Source of the DNA: Microcella pacifica
GTDB taxonomy: Bacteria; Actinomycetota; Actinomycetes; Actinomycetales; Microbacteriaceae
Assembly: GCF_009371975.2 (NCBI RefSeq)
Contig: NZ_VIKT02000008.1
Location: forward strand, 355 to 64,354
DNA length: 64,000 nucleotides
Reading direction: 5' to 3'
Made by a program: the position numbers and the translations under genes. The notes under the pieces are model-generated. The model searched no databases. It was not told where the DNA came from and saw only the letters and a list, made by a program, of their open reading frames with translations. Within the stretch, counting starts at the first letter, position 1. Each line of letters opens with the position of its first letter. Shown here in pieces: positions 45,997 through 56,093 of the stretch.

Positions 45997-46788
45997 TCAG
46001 CCGTTGCGCAGGTCGGTATCCGAGCCGCGCGCCGCGCGCTCCAAGCGCCGACCCTCCTCGCGCGCCTCCGCCGTGCCGAGCGAGAACAGGTCGTCGACCG
46101 CCGCGCGATTGAGGGAGCGAGCGCCGGGGGCGGCAGGGTCGAGCAGGTGCGGCAGCCCGCGAATGACCGCGACGGGGAGGCCCAGCGCCTTCCGCTTGAC
46201 GAGGTCGCCGGCCGCCGCGAGCTCGTCACCGAGCGCCGGCGCGGTCACATCGAGCAGTCGGCCCTGCGCATCAGGCTGCCCGCGCAGGTCATCCAGAAGG
46301 CGCACCCCGCTGCCGCCGATCGCGATATCGGTCTGGCCTTCTCGCCAGGCCCGCCCGGCCGTGTCGGTGATGATGACGCCGACCTCGCCGCCGACAGCAG
46401 CGCCGACAGCCGCACGGATCGCGGCAGCGCTCGCGTCGGGGTCGAGCGGCAGCAGCAGAACCGTGCCCTCAACGGTGTTGCTCGCATCGACCCCGGCCGC
46501 CGCCATGACGAGCCCCAGACGGTTCTCGACGATGCGCGTCACCCCTCCCGGGTGCACGCGCGTCGCGACGACGCGCACGGTCTCGTCGGTGATCGACTGC
46601 TCGCGATCGGCCGCGGCGACGATGCGGCCTTCGGCCTTGCTCACGATCTTGCTCGTGACGGCGAGGATGTCGCCCGGCTCGACGCCCTGCTGCACCGAGG
46701 CCGCTGCGATGATGGCGGGCAGGTCATCGCCCGGCGCGAACTCGGGCAGCCCGTCGAGCGCGAAGAGGGTGAGGCGCGGCGAGGTCAT
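45997..46788 (-). CDS. cofE: Coenzyme F420-0:L-glutamate ligase
   Basis: CofE adds gamma-linked glutamates to F420-0 with GTP. The 263-residue protein shows the family segments [38 protein letters not shown] and [20 protein letters not shown]. Mycobacterial FbiB carries an extra C-terminal flavin reductase domain; this protein ends after the CofE domain and so is the single-domain type. ATG 46788 is chosen. It lies after the small Cys protein on the same strand, apart from cofD-fbiC. Confidence 0.92.
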   Translation of the reverse strand: MTSPRLTLFALDGLPEFAPGDDLPAIIAAASVQQGVEPGDILAVTSKIVSKAEGRIVAAADREQSITDETVRVVATRVHPGGVTRIVENRLGLVMAAAGVDASNTVEGTVLLLPLDPDASAAAIRAAVGAAVGGEVGVIITDTAGRAWREGQTDIAIGGSGVRLLDDLRGQPDAQGRLLDVTAPALGDELAAAGDLVKRKALGLPVAVIRGLPHLLDPAAPGARSLNRAAVDDLFSLGTAEAREEGRRLERAARGSDTDLRNG

Positions 46789-46807
46789 GCCGCCATTCTG
46801 CCGCGCG

Positions 46808-46972
46808 TCAGGCTTGCGAACGGCCGAGCAAGCGGGAGAACAGGCCAGGCTCGCGCTCATGCCCCGGGCAGCGCTGACTCTGGGGCACGCGGCGCATGAC
46901 CTGGTCGACGTGCTGACCGCATCCGGTCCAGGTGGTCTTGCCGCACTGGCGGCAGGTGATGGCAGAGCACAT
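46808..46972 (-). CDS. Small Cys-rich (putative metal-binding) protein behind a CsoR-type operator
   Basis: A 54-residue protein starting [20 protein letters not shown], with five or six cysteines in CxxxxxCxxC and GCG contexts, then [11 protein letters not shown]. It is a widespread actinobacterial family that I recognise by pattern only; no function is established. ATG 46972 has GGAAAGGA 10 bases before it. A perfect TATACCCC/GGGGTATA operator lies about 33 bp upstream (47006-47023). Inference: copper- or persulfide-responsive expression of a small metal-binding protein. Confidence 0.75.
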   Translation of the reverse strand: MCSAITCRQCGKTTWTGCGQHVDQVMRRVPQSQRCPGHEREPGLFSRLLGRSQA

Positions 46973-47005
46973 GGGTGCGCATCCTTTCCGTGGGGACCGC
47001 ACCAG

Positions 47006-47023
47006 TATACCCCCAGGGGTATA
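47006..47023. promoter_or_regulatory. CsoR/CstR-type operator
   Basis: TATACCCCCAGGGGTATA is a perfect inverted repeat with 8-bp arms and a 2-bp centre. It stands between the divergent or adjacent starts of the small Cys protein (minus, start 46972) and the end of the YdeI-like gene (minus, ends 47056). It contains a TATACT hexamer on the minus strand that could be part of the -10 element, so repressor binding would block initiation. Confidence 0.68.
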
Positions 47024-47055
47024 ATTTCCGCGCCGACAGCTCGCGTGCTCCATCG

Positions 47056-47628
47056 TCAGAGAGGCGAGTCGCCTCGCGCGAGCGTCTCGATATACCCGGC
47101 GATCTTGCGTTCGCGAGTCTCCGCACGCTTGACGCCATCGAGCCGGAAGATGACCCCGAAGCGCGCTTGCGCGCTGAGCCCGGCGAACGTCTGCGCCGCT
47201 GCCGGCGCGGCGTCGAGCGCGGCCTGCAGATCGTCGGGCACGACGACTCCCTTCTGCCGGTAGGCGGCATCCCACCGCCCGTCGGCCTGCGCGCGCTCCA
47301 CCTGCGCGATGCCCGGCGGGCGCATCCGACCCTCCGCGGTCAGGCGACCCACGATCTCGACGTTGCGTTGCGACCAGACCGACCGGGGCCGCCGAGGCGT
47401 GAACACCTGCAGCGAGTAGTCATCGTCGAAGCGGTTGATCTGGCCGTCGATCCATCCGAAGCACAGCGCCGACTCCAATGCCTCGGCGTACGTGATCCCC
47501 GGCGCCGTCGAGGCCTTCTTGCGCATCTTGAGGCGCACGCCGGGGTGATCGGGATGCGCCTCGAGCCACTCCTCCCACTCCTCGACGCGCGCGAACAGCA
47601 TCACGGGTTTCTGGTCGTTGGCCACCAC
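47056..47628 (-). CDS. YdeI/OmpD-associated family protein
   Basis: A 190-residue cytosolic protein. MRKKASTAPGITYAEALESA then CFGWIDGQINRFDDDYSLQ and FTPRRPRSVWSQRNVEIVGR are the conserved blocks of the YdeI family, and the C-terminus ends with an RETRERKIAGYIE helix. Members protect against some antimicrobial peptides or bacteriocins, but function is poorly known. It is transcribed alone; the small Cys protein lies downstream with its own operator. Confidence 0.85.
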   Translation of the reverse strand: MVANDQKPVMLFARVEEWEEWLEAHPDHPGVRLKMRKKASTAPGITYAEALESALCFGWIDGQINRFDDDYSLQVFTPRRPRSVWSQRNVEIVGRLTAEGRMRPPGIAQVERAQADGRWDAAYRQKGVVVPDDLQAALDAAPAAAQTFAGLSAQARFGVIFRLDGVKRAETRERKIAGYIETLARGDSPL

Positions 47629-47783
47629 GCGCTCAGGCTAGGCGATGCCGCCGACACGAGGGCCCGCGAGCGCCCGAGGTCACGAATCGGCAACAGGGCG
47701 CGCAACCCGTTCGCGGAGGCTTGCGCCAGCCCCGAGCATCCCGCTAGATTCTCCCCACGCCATATGACGAAAGGAGGTCGGCC

Positions 47784-47849
47784 ATGTTTATTCACACTCA
47801 GGGAATGATTCCCACCACCGCCGGCTTCGTCGGCGTCTTCACCGCCTGA
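47784..47849 (+). CDS. Very short ORF (21 codons) with a strong ribosome site
   Basis: ATG 47784 is preceded by AAAGGAGGTC (47770-47779), nearly the full anti-Shine-Dalgarno match, with optimal spacing of six bases. The 21-residue product is mostly hydrophobic or small (ends TTAGFVGVFTA). It may be a leader peptide, a small membrane peptide or a relic. Overlapping minus-strand frames lack a ribosome site. No family known. Confidence 0.4.
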   Translation: MFIHTQGMIPTTAGFVGVFTA

Positions 47850-48089
47850 ACAGCTGACGGATTCCGCCGCCGTTCGTGACGGTGGCGATGCTCTCGAAGC
47901 TCACGGCCCGCAACTGTGCGCGCTGTCGGTAGCCCACTTCCTGTGCAGGGTTCTCCGTCGCGCGCCGCGGGCCGACGCCCCGTGCCGCTCGGCACTCTTG
48001 TCGAGCGCTCGCGACGGGCAGTCGGATGCTCGCATTCGGCTGCCCGTCACCTCCCCCACGGTCACTGCAGCAGTGAAGGAACACCCCTC

Positions 48090-48362
48090 GTGAACACGCT
48101 CTCCTCGGCCCGGCAGCGCCCGCTGACCGGCCACCCTCCGAATACGCTCGCGCCCCAGAACCGCCCCACGCGGCCCGACCGCGTGAGCCCTCTCGACCGG
48201 CTCGCTCTGCACGTGGGTCTCGCCCTCGTGCGGTGGAGCCGGCGCTCCGCGGTCGCCGTACGCCACGAGCGCCGCGCCAGGCGCGTCGAGCAGCAGCTCG
48301 CCACCAACCGTCGCGAACGCGCGCACGAGCGGGCGCTCCGCCTGATCGTGCCGCCGCACTAG
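48090..48362 (+). CDS. Small basic protein, unknown
   Basis: A 90-residue protein: a Pro/Arg-rich lead, then an amphipathic helix SPLDRLALHVGLALVRWSRR, and a long Arg-rich helix ending RALRLIVPPH. I have a sense of similar small proteins in Microbacteriaceae, but I cannot name a family. GTG 48090 has AAGGA nine bases before it. It lies 240 bp after the 21-codon ORF, and that gap holds no clear gene. Confidence 0.55.
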   Translation: MNTLSSARQRPLTGHPPNTLAPQNRPTRPDRVSPLDRLALHVGLALVRWSRRSAVAVRHERRARRVEQQLATNRRERAHERALRLIVPPH

Positions 48363-48423
48363 GCGACGACGGTGCGCGGCTCGAGCGCCGTCGGGCGCCG
48401 GAGGTCATGACCGTTCAACGCGG

Positions 48424-49041
48424 TCAGCGACCCCAGGCGCTCGGCGGCGCCTGCACGACGGGCACCTCGTTGTAGGCCCAGTGCGCGCCGTTGTTGTACA
48501 TACCCGATGCCCAGCCTGAGAACCAGATGGCGCGCTCGACCTCCTCGGTCGGCGCGGACGCCTGGAGCGTCGCGACGATCTCGCCGTAGCGGGGCAACGT
48601 GTGCAGGGCCTCGGCCGCATTCTCAGCGGCGTCGACGAGGTGCACGTAGGTGCCCGTCCCTCCCCCGCCGCCCGAACCCCAGCCGTTGTTGAGCGGGTTG
48701 TTGCGCGTCCACCACGCATCCACGTAGTTCTCCTGGCGCATCCAGCGGGTCACGACCGTGACGTTGCTGTCGGTGAGGGGGAACTCGCCCATGAGCAGCA
48801 CGAGCTTCGCCCAGTCGTGGTTGGTGCCGCCGGCGATGAAGGTCTCGTATCCGGGAGTCGCCCCGAAGTCGTCGCGCATGACCTCGGGCGCGTCCACCGA
48901 TGCCCGTACGACGAAGGACTGCGCATTGGCGGTCGCGAACTGCTCGAGCTCCTCCTCCGCTGAAGGCGGAGTCGCTCCCGCGGCGAGCAGTCCCACGCAG
49001 ACGGCCATGAGCCCTGCGAAGACTCCACGTGTCGCCGTCAT
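48424..49041 (-). CDS. Secreted protein with hydrolase-like fold, unknown
   Basis: About 205 residues from ATG 49041. A signal peptide is clear (GVFAGLMAVCVGLLAAGATP). The mature part includes VVTRWMRQENYVDAWWTRNN, PLNNGWG and a Gly run, then VHLVDAAENAAEALHTL. The Glu in RQEN and the NNPLN segment recall secreted muralytic or lysozyme-like proteins, but I cannot assign a family. A longer frame begins at GTG 49113 with 24 more residues; I prefer the shorter one because it gives a normal signal peptide. Confidence 0.6.
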   Translation of the reverse strand: MTATRGVFAGLMAVCVGLLAAGATPPSAEEELEQFATANAQSFVVRASVDAPEVMRDDFGATPGYETFIAGGTNHDWAKLVLLMGEFPLTDSNVTVVTRWMRQENYVDAWWTRNNPLNNGWGSGGGGGTGTYVHLVDAAENAAEALHTLPRYGEIVATLQASAPTEEVERAIWFSGWASGMYNNGAHWAYNEVPVVQAPPSAWGR

Positions 49042-49180
49042 GCGCGGCGATCGACGGGTCACCGAGAGTGCGCGCGTGCGTGCGCGCGCAGAAGAATGTC
49101 GGCCCCCAGTCACAACGGGAGAGTGTACGCGCCGCGGCCGTGAGCTCCCGTCCTCAGCTGGGAGTCCGCCGATTGTCGCC

Positions 49181-50206
49181 TCAGCCGAGGGCGCGCAGGC
49201 GCGGCGCGAGATCCCGCTCGAAGAGCTCCAAGAAGCGCCGCTGATCGTGACCGGGCGCGTGGAACACGAGGTGGTTCATCCCGTAATCGACGTACTTCGC
49301 CACCTCGGCGACGACCTCATCCGGGTCGCTGCCGACGATCCAGCGCTTCGCGATTTGCTCGATCGGCAGCGCGTCGGCGGCCTTCTCCATCTCGACCGGA
49401 TCGGTAATGTCGTGCTTCTGCTCCTTGCTGAGCGACAGCGGCGACCAGAAGCGCGTGTTCTCGAGCGCGGCATCCGCGTCGGTGTCGTAAGAGATCTTGA
49501 TCTCGATCATCCGGTCGAGATCCTCGAAGCGACGACCGGCCTTCTCGGCGCCCTCGCCGACCGCGGGGATGAGCTCGTCCGTGTACAGCTCGGCGCCCTT
49601 GCCCGAGGTGCAGATAAACCCGTCGCCCACGCGACCGGCGAAGCGCGCGACCGTCGGGCCACCCGCGGCGACGTACACCGGCACGGGGGTCTCGGGGCGG
49701 TCGTAGATGTTCGCATCCTGCGTGAAGTAGAACTCGCCTCGGTAGCTCACCCGCTCCTCGGTCCACAGCTGGCGCATGAGCTCGATGGACTCGCGCAAGC
49801 GCCCGAGGCGCTCCTTGAACGCCGGCCACTCCTGCTCGCCGGCACCGCGGAACCCGGTGGCGATCTCGTTGAGAGCCTCGCCTGTGCCGACGCCGAGGAA
49901 CACACGGCCCGGGTAGAGCATCCCCATCGTGGCGAATGCCTGCGCGATGACCGCCGGGTTGTACCGGAATGTCGGCGTCATGACGGAGGTGCCGATGCGG
50001 ATCGACGAGGTGCGCTCCCCGACCGCGGCCATCCATGCCAGGGAGAACGGTGCGTGCCCACCCTCATGCCGCCACGGCTGGAAGTGGTCGCTCACCGCGA
50101 CGCTCTCCATGCCGTGCGCTTCCGCAGCGACGGCGATCTCGACGAGCTCGCGCGGATCGAACTGCTCAGCCGAAGCCTTGTACCCGAGGGTGAGGGGATG
50201 CGTCAT
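49181..50206 (-). CDS. fgd: F420-dependent glucose-6-phosphate dehydrogenase
   Basis: FGD oxidises glucose 6-phosphate to 6-phosphogluconolactone and reduces F420 to F420H2, the main supply of reduced cofactor in mycobacteria. The 341-residue protein matches FGD1 closely by memory: [58 protein letters not shown], and [18 protein letters not shown]. The Trp-His pocket (WRHEGGH) and phosphate-binding Lys are kept. It starts four bases after coaD stops, so the two are co-transcribed. Confidence 0.95.
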   Translation of the reverse strand: MTHPLTLGYKASAEQFDPRELVEIAVAAEAHGMESVAVSDHFQPWRHEGGHAPFSLAWMAAVGERTSSIRIGTSVMTPTFRYNPAVIAQAFATMGMLYPGRVFLGVGTGEALNEIATGFRGAGEQEWPAFKERLGRLRESIELMRQLWTEERVSYRGEFYFTQDANIYDRPETPVPVYVAAGGPTVARFAGRVGDGFICTSGKGAELYTDELIPAVGEGAEKAGRRFEDLDRMIEIKISYDTDADAALENTRFWSPLSLSKEQKHDITDPVEMEKAADALPIEQIAKRWIVGSDPDEVVAEVAKYVDYGMNHLVFHAPGHDQRRFLELFERDLAPRLRALG

Positions 50207-50210
50207 GGCG

Positions 50211-50702
50211 CTACTCTGCCTGGTCCGCCTGCAGGAACTCTGCGACGGCCCGCGGCACGTACGGCGCAACGTCCCCGCCCAGCGCCGCGACCTGCCGCAC
50301 GAGCGAGCTCGACACGTGTGCGTGCGCAGGGTCGGGCAGCATGAACACCGTCTCGACGTCGGCGAGGTCGCGGTTCACGATCGCCATGGGCGTCTCGTAG
50401 GCGACATCCACCTGACTGCGCACGCCCTTCACGAGAACGCTCGCGCCCACATCGGTGCAGTAGTCGACGAGCAGGCCCACGCTCCAGCCGGTGACGAGGA
50501 TGCTCTGCGGCAGCGCCCGGTCAGCGATGGCGTGCTCGATGAGGGTCACGCGCTGCGCGATCGGCAGCATCGCCGTCTTGCCGGGGTTGTGCACCACGAC
50601 GACGTGCACCTCGTCGAAGATCGCTGCGGCCCGCTCGATGACGTCGAGGTGGCCCAGCGTGACGGGGTCGAACGACCCAGGAACAACGGCGATCCTGCTC
50701 AT
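50211..50702 (-). CDS. coaD: Phosphopantetheine adenylyltransferase
   Basis: CoaD makes dephospho-CoA from phosphopantetheine and ATP. The 163-residue protein begins [20 protein letters not shown], with the HxGH-like motif TLGH, and has the conserved [13 protein letters not shown] and [14 protein letters not shown]. Length is standard. It lies between the EEP-family gene (24 bp before) and fgd. In many actinobacteria coaD stands close to DUF177 and rpmF; here it is 23 kb away. Confidence 0.96.
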   Translation of the reverse strand: MSRIAVVPGSFDPVTLGHLDVIERAAAIFDEVHVVVVHNPGKTAMLPIAQRVTLIEHAIADRALPQSILVTGWSVGLLVDYCTDVGASVLVKGVRSQVDVAYETPMAIVNRDLADVETVFMLPDPAHAHVSSSLVRQVAALGGDVAPYVPRAVAEFLQADQAE

Positions 50703-50726
50703 GACCCCACCCTATCGGCGCGCGTG

Positions 50727-51461
50727 TTACGACGACGTGACGGAGTCGTCGGCGCCGCCCATAATCGCGTCGTCGGCCACGGGCGCGTCGTCCTCCGCGT
50801 AGTCCGCCTTGACGAAGATCGGCAGGTGGTCACTGGCCCCCTGCTCGAGCGTCCTGACGCTGCGGATGGTCAGCCCGATCGAGGTCGCGAAGTCGAAGTG
50901 GCCGCGGAAGAACTTGTAGCGCGTGTACGTGCGCGCATCGCTCAAGGTCACCTCGTGCCCGGTCTGCTGCAGGCGCCGGTTCAGGAAGTCTTGGAAGACC
51001 GGGTAGTTGAAGTCCCCCACCATGAGGGTCGGCAGCGTCTCCCCGAACGTGTCGAGGGCGTCGTGCGCGGCCTTGATCTGCGTGCGCCGCAGCGAGTTGA
51101 GGGCCGTGAGCGGCGCCGCGTGGAACGACCCGAGCACGAGTTCGCGCTGCTTCGTGCGGTCGTGCAGGTGGCTGCCGAGCAGCCGCTCGAGCGCGGGCTT
51201 GGCGATGATGTCGTGCAGCGACTTCTTGAGGGCGAAGGCCTTCGTCTCGAGCGCCTCGAAGCGTTCGTGGTCGTAGTAGATCGCCAGCCCCAGTCGGTTG
51301 AGCTTCGTCGCGTCAGCGAGGTGCATGGGCCCGAGGTCGACGGGCAGGCGCTCCGTGTCGATCTCCTGCAGGCACAGCAGGTTGGGCCGGTGGTCGGCGA
51401 TGAGCGCGGCGAGCTCGCCGACCGCCGCGTGCTTGCGCAGGTTGTAGCTGATCACTCTCAT
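50727..51461 (-). CDS. Endonuclease/exonuclease/phosphatase family protein
   Basis: A 244-residue EEP-fold phosphodiesterase. Catalytic blocks are visible: VISYNLRKHAAVGELA with Asn, LLCLQEIDTERL with Glu, TLMVGDFNYPVF with Asp and Asn, and QGASDHLPIFV with Asp-His. No signal peptide is seen, so it acts in the cytoplasm. The last 20 residues form an acidic tail. Substrate (DNA, RNA or a phosphoester) cannot be told. It stands between recG and coaD. Confidence 0.83.
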   Translation of the reverse strand: MRVISYNLRKHAAVGELAALIADHRPNLLCLQEIDTERLPVDLGPMHLADATKLNRLGLAIYYDHERFEALETKAFALKKSLHDIIAKPALERLLGSHLHDRTKQRELVLGSFHAAPLTALNSLRRTQIKAAHDALDTFGETLPTLMVGDFNYPVFQDFLNRRLQQTGHEVTLSDARTYTRYKFFRGHFDFATSIGLTIRSVRTLEQGASDHLPIFVKADYAEDDAPVADDAIMGGADDSVTSS

Positions 51462-51475
51462 CGCCTTAACCCTAC

Positions 51476-51512
51476 GACGGCCCCGCGCGTGCTCGGCAGG
51501 CTCGGGGCCGTC
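51476..51512 (-). terminator. Hairpin after recG
   Basis: The arms GACGGCCCCG and CGGGGCCGTC pair perfectly over 10 bp with a 17-base loop. It lies 14 bases past the recG stop and 14 bases before the EEP-family start, separating the two minus-strand units. Confidence 0.55.
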
Positions 51513-51526
51513 ACACAGTTGGCGGC

Positions 51527-53722
<2,196 letters not shown>

Positions 53723-53797
53723 GGCCCCACGCTACCGCCGCGCGCGCTCGCGCCGCGTGCCCGCGCCCGCCCGCGCGCCCGCGCGCGCGAGCGCTTT

Positions 53798-53864
53798 GTG
53801 CCAGATCTGGCGCGTATGGGCGCTTGCGTTGGGGCGATGCGCCGTTTCGCGCCAGATCTGGCGC
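53798..53864. repeat. Two copies of a 16-bp palindrome between recG and rsmD
   Basis: GCGCCAGATCTGGCGC occurs exactly at 53849-53864. A one-base variant, GTGCCAGATCTGGCGC, is at 53798-53813. Both have a run of GC after them (TATGGGCGC and GAACGGGCGC), so the repeat unit is longer than the core. They lie in the gap between the divergent recG and rsmD genes. See the pair at 54497-54563. Confidence 0.75.
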
Positions 53865-53911
53865 GAACGGGCGCGCGTGCGGCGACGCCCAGCGAGGGTA
53901 GCGTTGCCCTT

Positions 53912-54487
53912 GTGACGCGCATCATCGCCGGCTTCGCGGGCTCCCTCACCCTGCAGGTGCCGAAGTCGGGCACGCGCCCCACGAGTGACCGCGTGCGCGA
54001 GGCGATCTTCTCATCGCTCGAGGCGCGCGACCTCGTGGCGGGAGCCCGCGTGCTCGACCTGTACGCGGGCAGCGGTGCCCTCGGCCTCGAGGCGGCGAGT
54101 CGTGGGGCCGCCGAGGTCACCCTCGTCGAGCGCGCGGGCTCGGCTGCCCGCGTGTGCAGCGCCAATGCCCGACTCGTGCAGGGTCGCGCGGCGGGCGGCT
54201 CGGCCCCGAGCATCCAGGTCGTCACGAAGGCGGTCGCGACGTACCTCGCGTCGGCGACCGGCCCGTGGGACCTCGTGTTCCTCGACCCGCCCTACGAGCT
54301 CGGCGATGCGGAGCTCGAACGCGCGCTCCACCTGCTCGCCCCGCTTCTAAGCGAGGATGCCGTGGTCGTCATCGAGCGCAGCGCACGGTCCGCGCTGCCC
54401 GGCCTGCCACCGCGGCTCGAGCTCGACCGTCGTACGAGCTACGGCGACACGGCGCTGCACTGGCTCGCGGTCGCGCACGCCCACTAG
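53912..54487 (+). CDS. rsmD: 16S rRNA (guanine966-N2)-methyltransferase
   Basis: RsmD methylates G966 of 16S rRNA. The 191-residue protein shows RIIAGFAGSLTLQVPKSGTR, then VREAIFSSLEAR, the SAM motif VLDLYAGSGALGLEAASRGA, and the catalytic LVFLDPPYELGD (NPPY-type). GTG 53912 is chosen because the family begins at this point. It is flanked on both sides by copies of a 16-bp palindrome. Confidence 0.94.
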   Translation: MTRIIAGFAGSLTLQVPKSGTRPTSDRVREAIFSSLEARDLVAGARVLDLYAGSGALGLEAASRGAAEVTLVERAGSAARVCSANARLVQGRAAGGSAPSIQVVTKAVATYLASATGPWDLVFLDPPYELGDAELERALHLLAPLLSEDAVVVIERSARSALPGLPPRLELDRRTSYGDTALHWLAVAHAH

Positions 54488-54496
54488 CGCCCGTTC

Positions 54497-54563
54497 GGCT
54501 CAGATCTGGCGCATAGTGGCGCACCGCCTCAACTCAAGCGCCCCTTCGCGCCAGATCTGGCGC
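54497..54563. repeat. Two more copies of the 16-bp palindrome, between rsmD and the kinase gene
   Basis: GCGCCAGATCTGGCGC is exact at 54548-54563. A partial copy (GGCTCAGATCTGGCGC) is at 54497-54512, followed by ATAGTGGCGC in the same relation as at 53798-53864. They stand between the convergent 3' ends of rsmD and the PdtaS-like kinase, where they could fold as hairpins at both transcript ends. Confidence 0.75.
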
Positions 54564-54587
54564 AACGCGGGCCCGCTGGCCGCGCGG

Positions 54588-56084
54588 TTAAGCGCGGCGC
54601 TTGAGGTAGAGGAGGGGCACCTCGATCGTGACCTCGGTGCCCTCGCCCTGCAACGTGTGCCAGTCGATGACGCCGCCGAGCTCGCCCTGAATGAGCGTGC
54701 GCACGATCTGCGTGCCCAGCCCTGAGCCGACTTTCCCCTCGCCGAGGCCGACGCCGTTGTCGCGCACCTTCACCGAGAGGGTGTCGTCGCTGCGACTCGC
54801 GACGATCTCGACCTCGCCGTCGGGCCGCCCGGCGAGGCCGTGCTCGACGGCGTTGGTGACGAGCTCGGTGAGCGCGAGGGCGAGCGGCGTGGCGTACTCG
54901 CTCGGCAGAGTGCCGAAGCTGCCTGTGGACGTCGGGCGCACGGTCGTGGAGTGGCTCGAGGCGACCTCGGCGATGAGCATGAGCACGCGCGCGAAGACTT
55001 CGTCGAAGTCGACGTTCTGGCTGAGTCCCTCCGAGAGGGTGTCGTGGACGACGGCGATCGCGGCAACGCGGCGCATGGCCTGCGTGAGCGACTCGCGGGC
55101 GACGTCGCTGTGGGTGCGGCGGGCCTGGATGCGCAGGAGCGAGGCGACGGTCTGCAGGTTGTTCTTGACGCGGTGGTGAATCTCGCGGATCGTCGCATCC
55201 TTGGTGATGAGCTCGCGCTCCTGGTGCCGCACCTCGGTGACGTCGCGCACGAGCACGATCGCGCCGATGCGCTGGCCGTGCTGCCGCAGCGGGATCGTGC
55301 GCAGGGTGACGGTCACGCCTCGCGATTCGATGTCGGTGCGCCACGGCGCTCGCCCGGTCACGACGAGAGGCAGGGACTCGTCGACCTGAAGCTTGCCGCT
55401 CAGCAGGCGCGTGGTCACGTGCGCGAGCGACTCGCCTTCGAGCTCGCCGACGAAGCCCATGCGGTTGAAGGCGCTCAGGCCGTTGGGGCTCGCGAATGTC
55501 ACGGTGCCGTCGAGGTCGAGGCGCAGGAGCCCGTCGGAGGCGCGGGGTGCGCCACGTCGGGGCCCGCTGGGTGCGGTCATGTCGGGAAAGTCGCCGGCGG
55601 CGATCATCGCGAAGATGTCGTTGGCGCACTCGTTGAAGGTGAGTTCCTGGCGGCCGGGCATGCGCGCTTCGCTCAGGTTGGTGTGGCGCGTCATGACGGC
55701 GATGGGATGCTCGCTCACCCCTTTTCCGCCCGGATCGCGACTCAGCACGGGTATGGCGCGCAACCGCGTCGGGGTCTCCTCGTACCAGTCGGGCGTGCTC
55801 GAGTCGACGATGCTGCGCGTGCTGTAGGCCTCGCTGACCTGGTCGCGCCACTCGGCCCTGATCTCCTGCCCCACGAAGTCGCGGTAGAAGAGCGTCGCCG
55901 AGCTCGATGGCCGCTGGTGGGCGACGGCGACGAAGCTGCCTTCCGCAGTCGGCACCCACAGCACGATGTCGGCGAAGGCGAGGTCGGCGATGAGCTGACC
56001 GTCAGCGATGAGCAGGTGCAGCCACTCGATGTCGGCCTCGCTCGAGGCGGCGTGCTCGTGCACGAGATCGGAGAGGGTCGACAC
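54588..56084 (-). CDS. pdtaS: PdtaS-like sensor histidine kinase (GAF-PAS-HisKA_2)
   Basis: A 498-residue cytosolic kinase. A GAF-like N-domain (about 5-150) is followed by a PAS domain (about 180-290, with FASPNGLSAFNRMGFVGELE). The phosphoacceptor His is in IREIHHRVKNNLQTVASLLR (about 305). The ATP-binding domain has LALTELVTNAVEHGLAG (N box) and VRDNGVGLGE (G1). This layout is that of PdtaS, which signals to the antiterminator PdtaR. No pdtaR lies in the window. It starts nine bases after the CpaE-like gene, so it is probably in the same transcript. Confidence 0.85.
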   Translation of the reverse strand: MSTLSDLVHEHAASSEADIEWLHLLIADGQLIADLAFADIVLWVPTAEGSFVAVAHQRPSSSATLFYRDFVGQEIRAEWRDQVSEAYSTRSIVDSSTPDWYEETPTRLRAIPVLSRDPGGKGVSEHPIAVMTRHTNLSEARMPGRQELTFNECANDIFAMIAAGDFPDMTAPSGPRRGAPRASDGLLRLDLDGTVTFASPNGLSAFNRMGFVGELEGESLAHVTTRLLSGKLQVDESLPLVVTGRAPWRTDIESRGVTVTLRTIPLRQHGQRIGAIVLVRDVTEVRHQERELITKDATIREIHHRVKNNLQTVASLLRIQARRTHSDVARESLTQAMRRVAAIAVVHDTLSEGLSQNVDFDEVFARVLMLIAEVASSHSTTVRPTSTGSFGTLPSEYATPLALALTELVTNAVEHGLAGRPDGEVEIVASRSDDTLSVKVRDNGVGLGEGKVGSGLGTQIVRTLIQGELGGVIDWHTLQGEGTEVTIEVPLLYLKRRA

Positions 56085-56093
56085 CCCCTCAGG

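Noticed and set aside
47839-48408. Minus-strand frame of 189 codons opposite the small basic protein
   Set aside because: Extremely Arg/Ala-rich with no ribosome site; shadow of the plus-strand ORF at 48090-48362.
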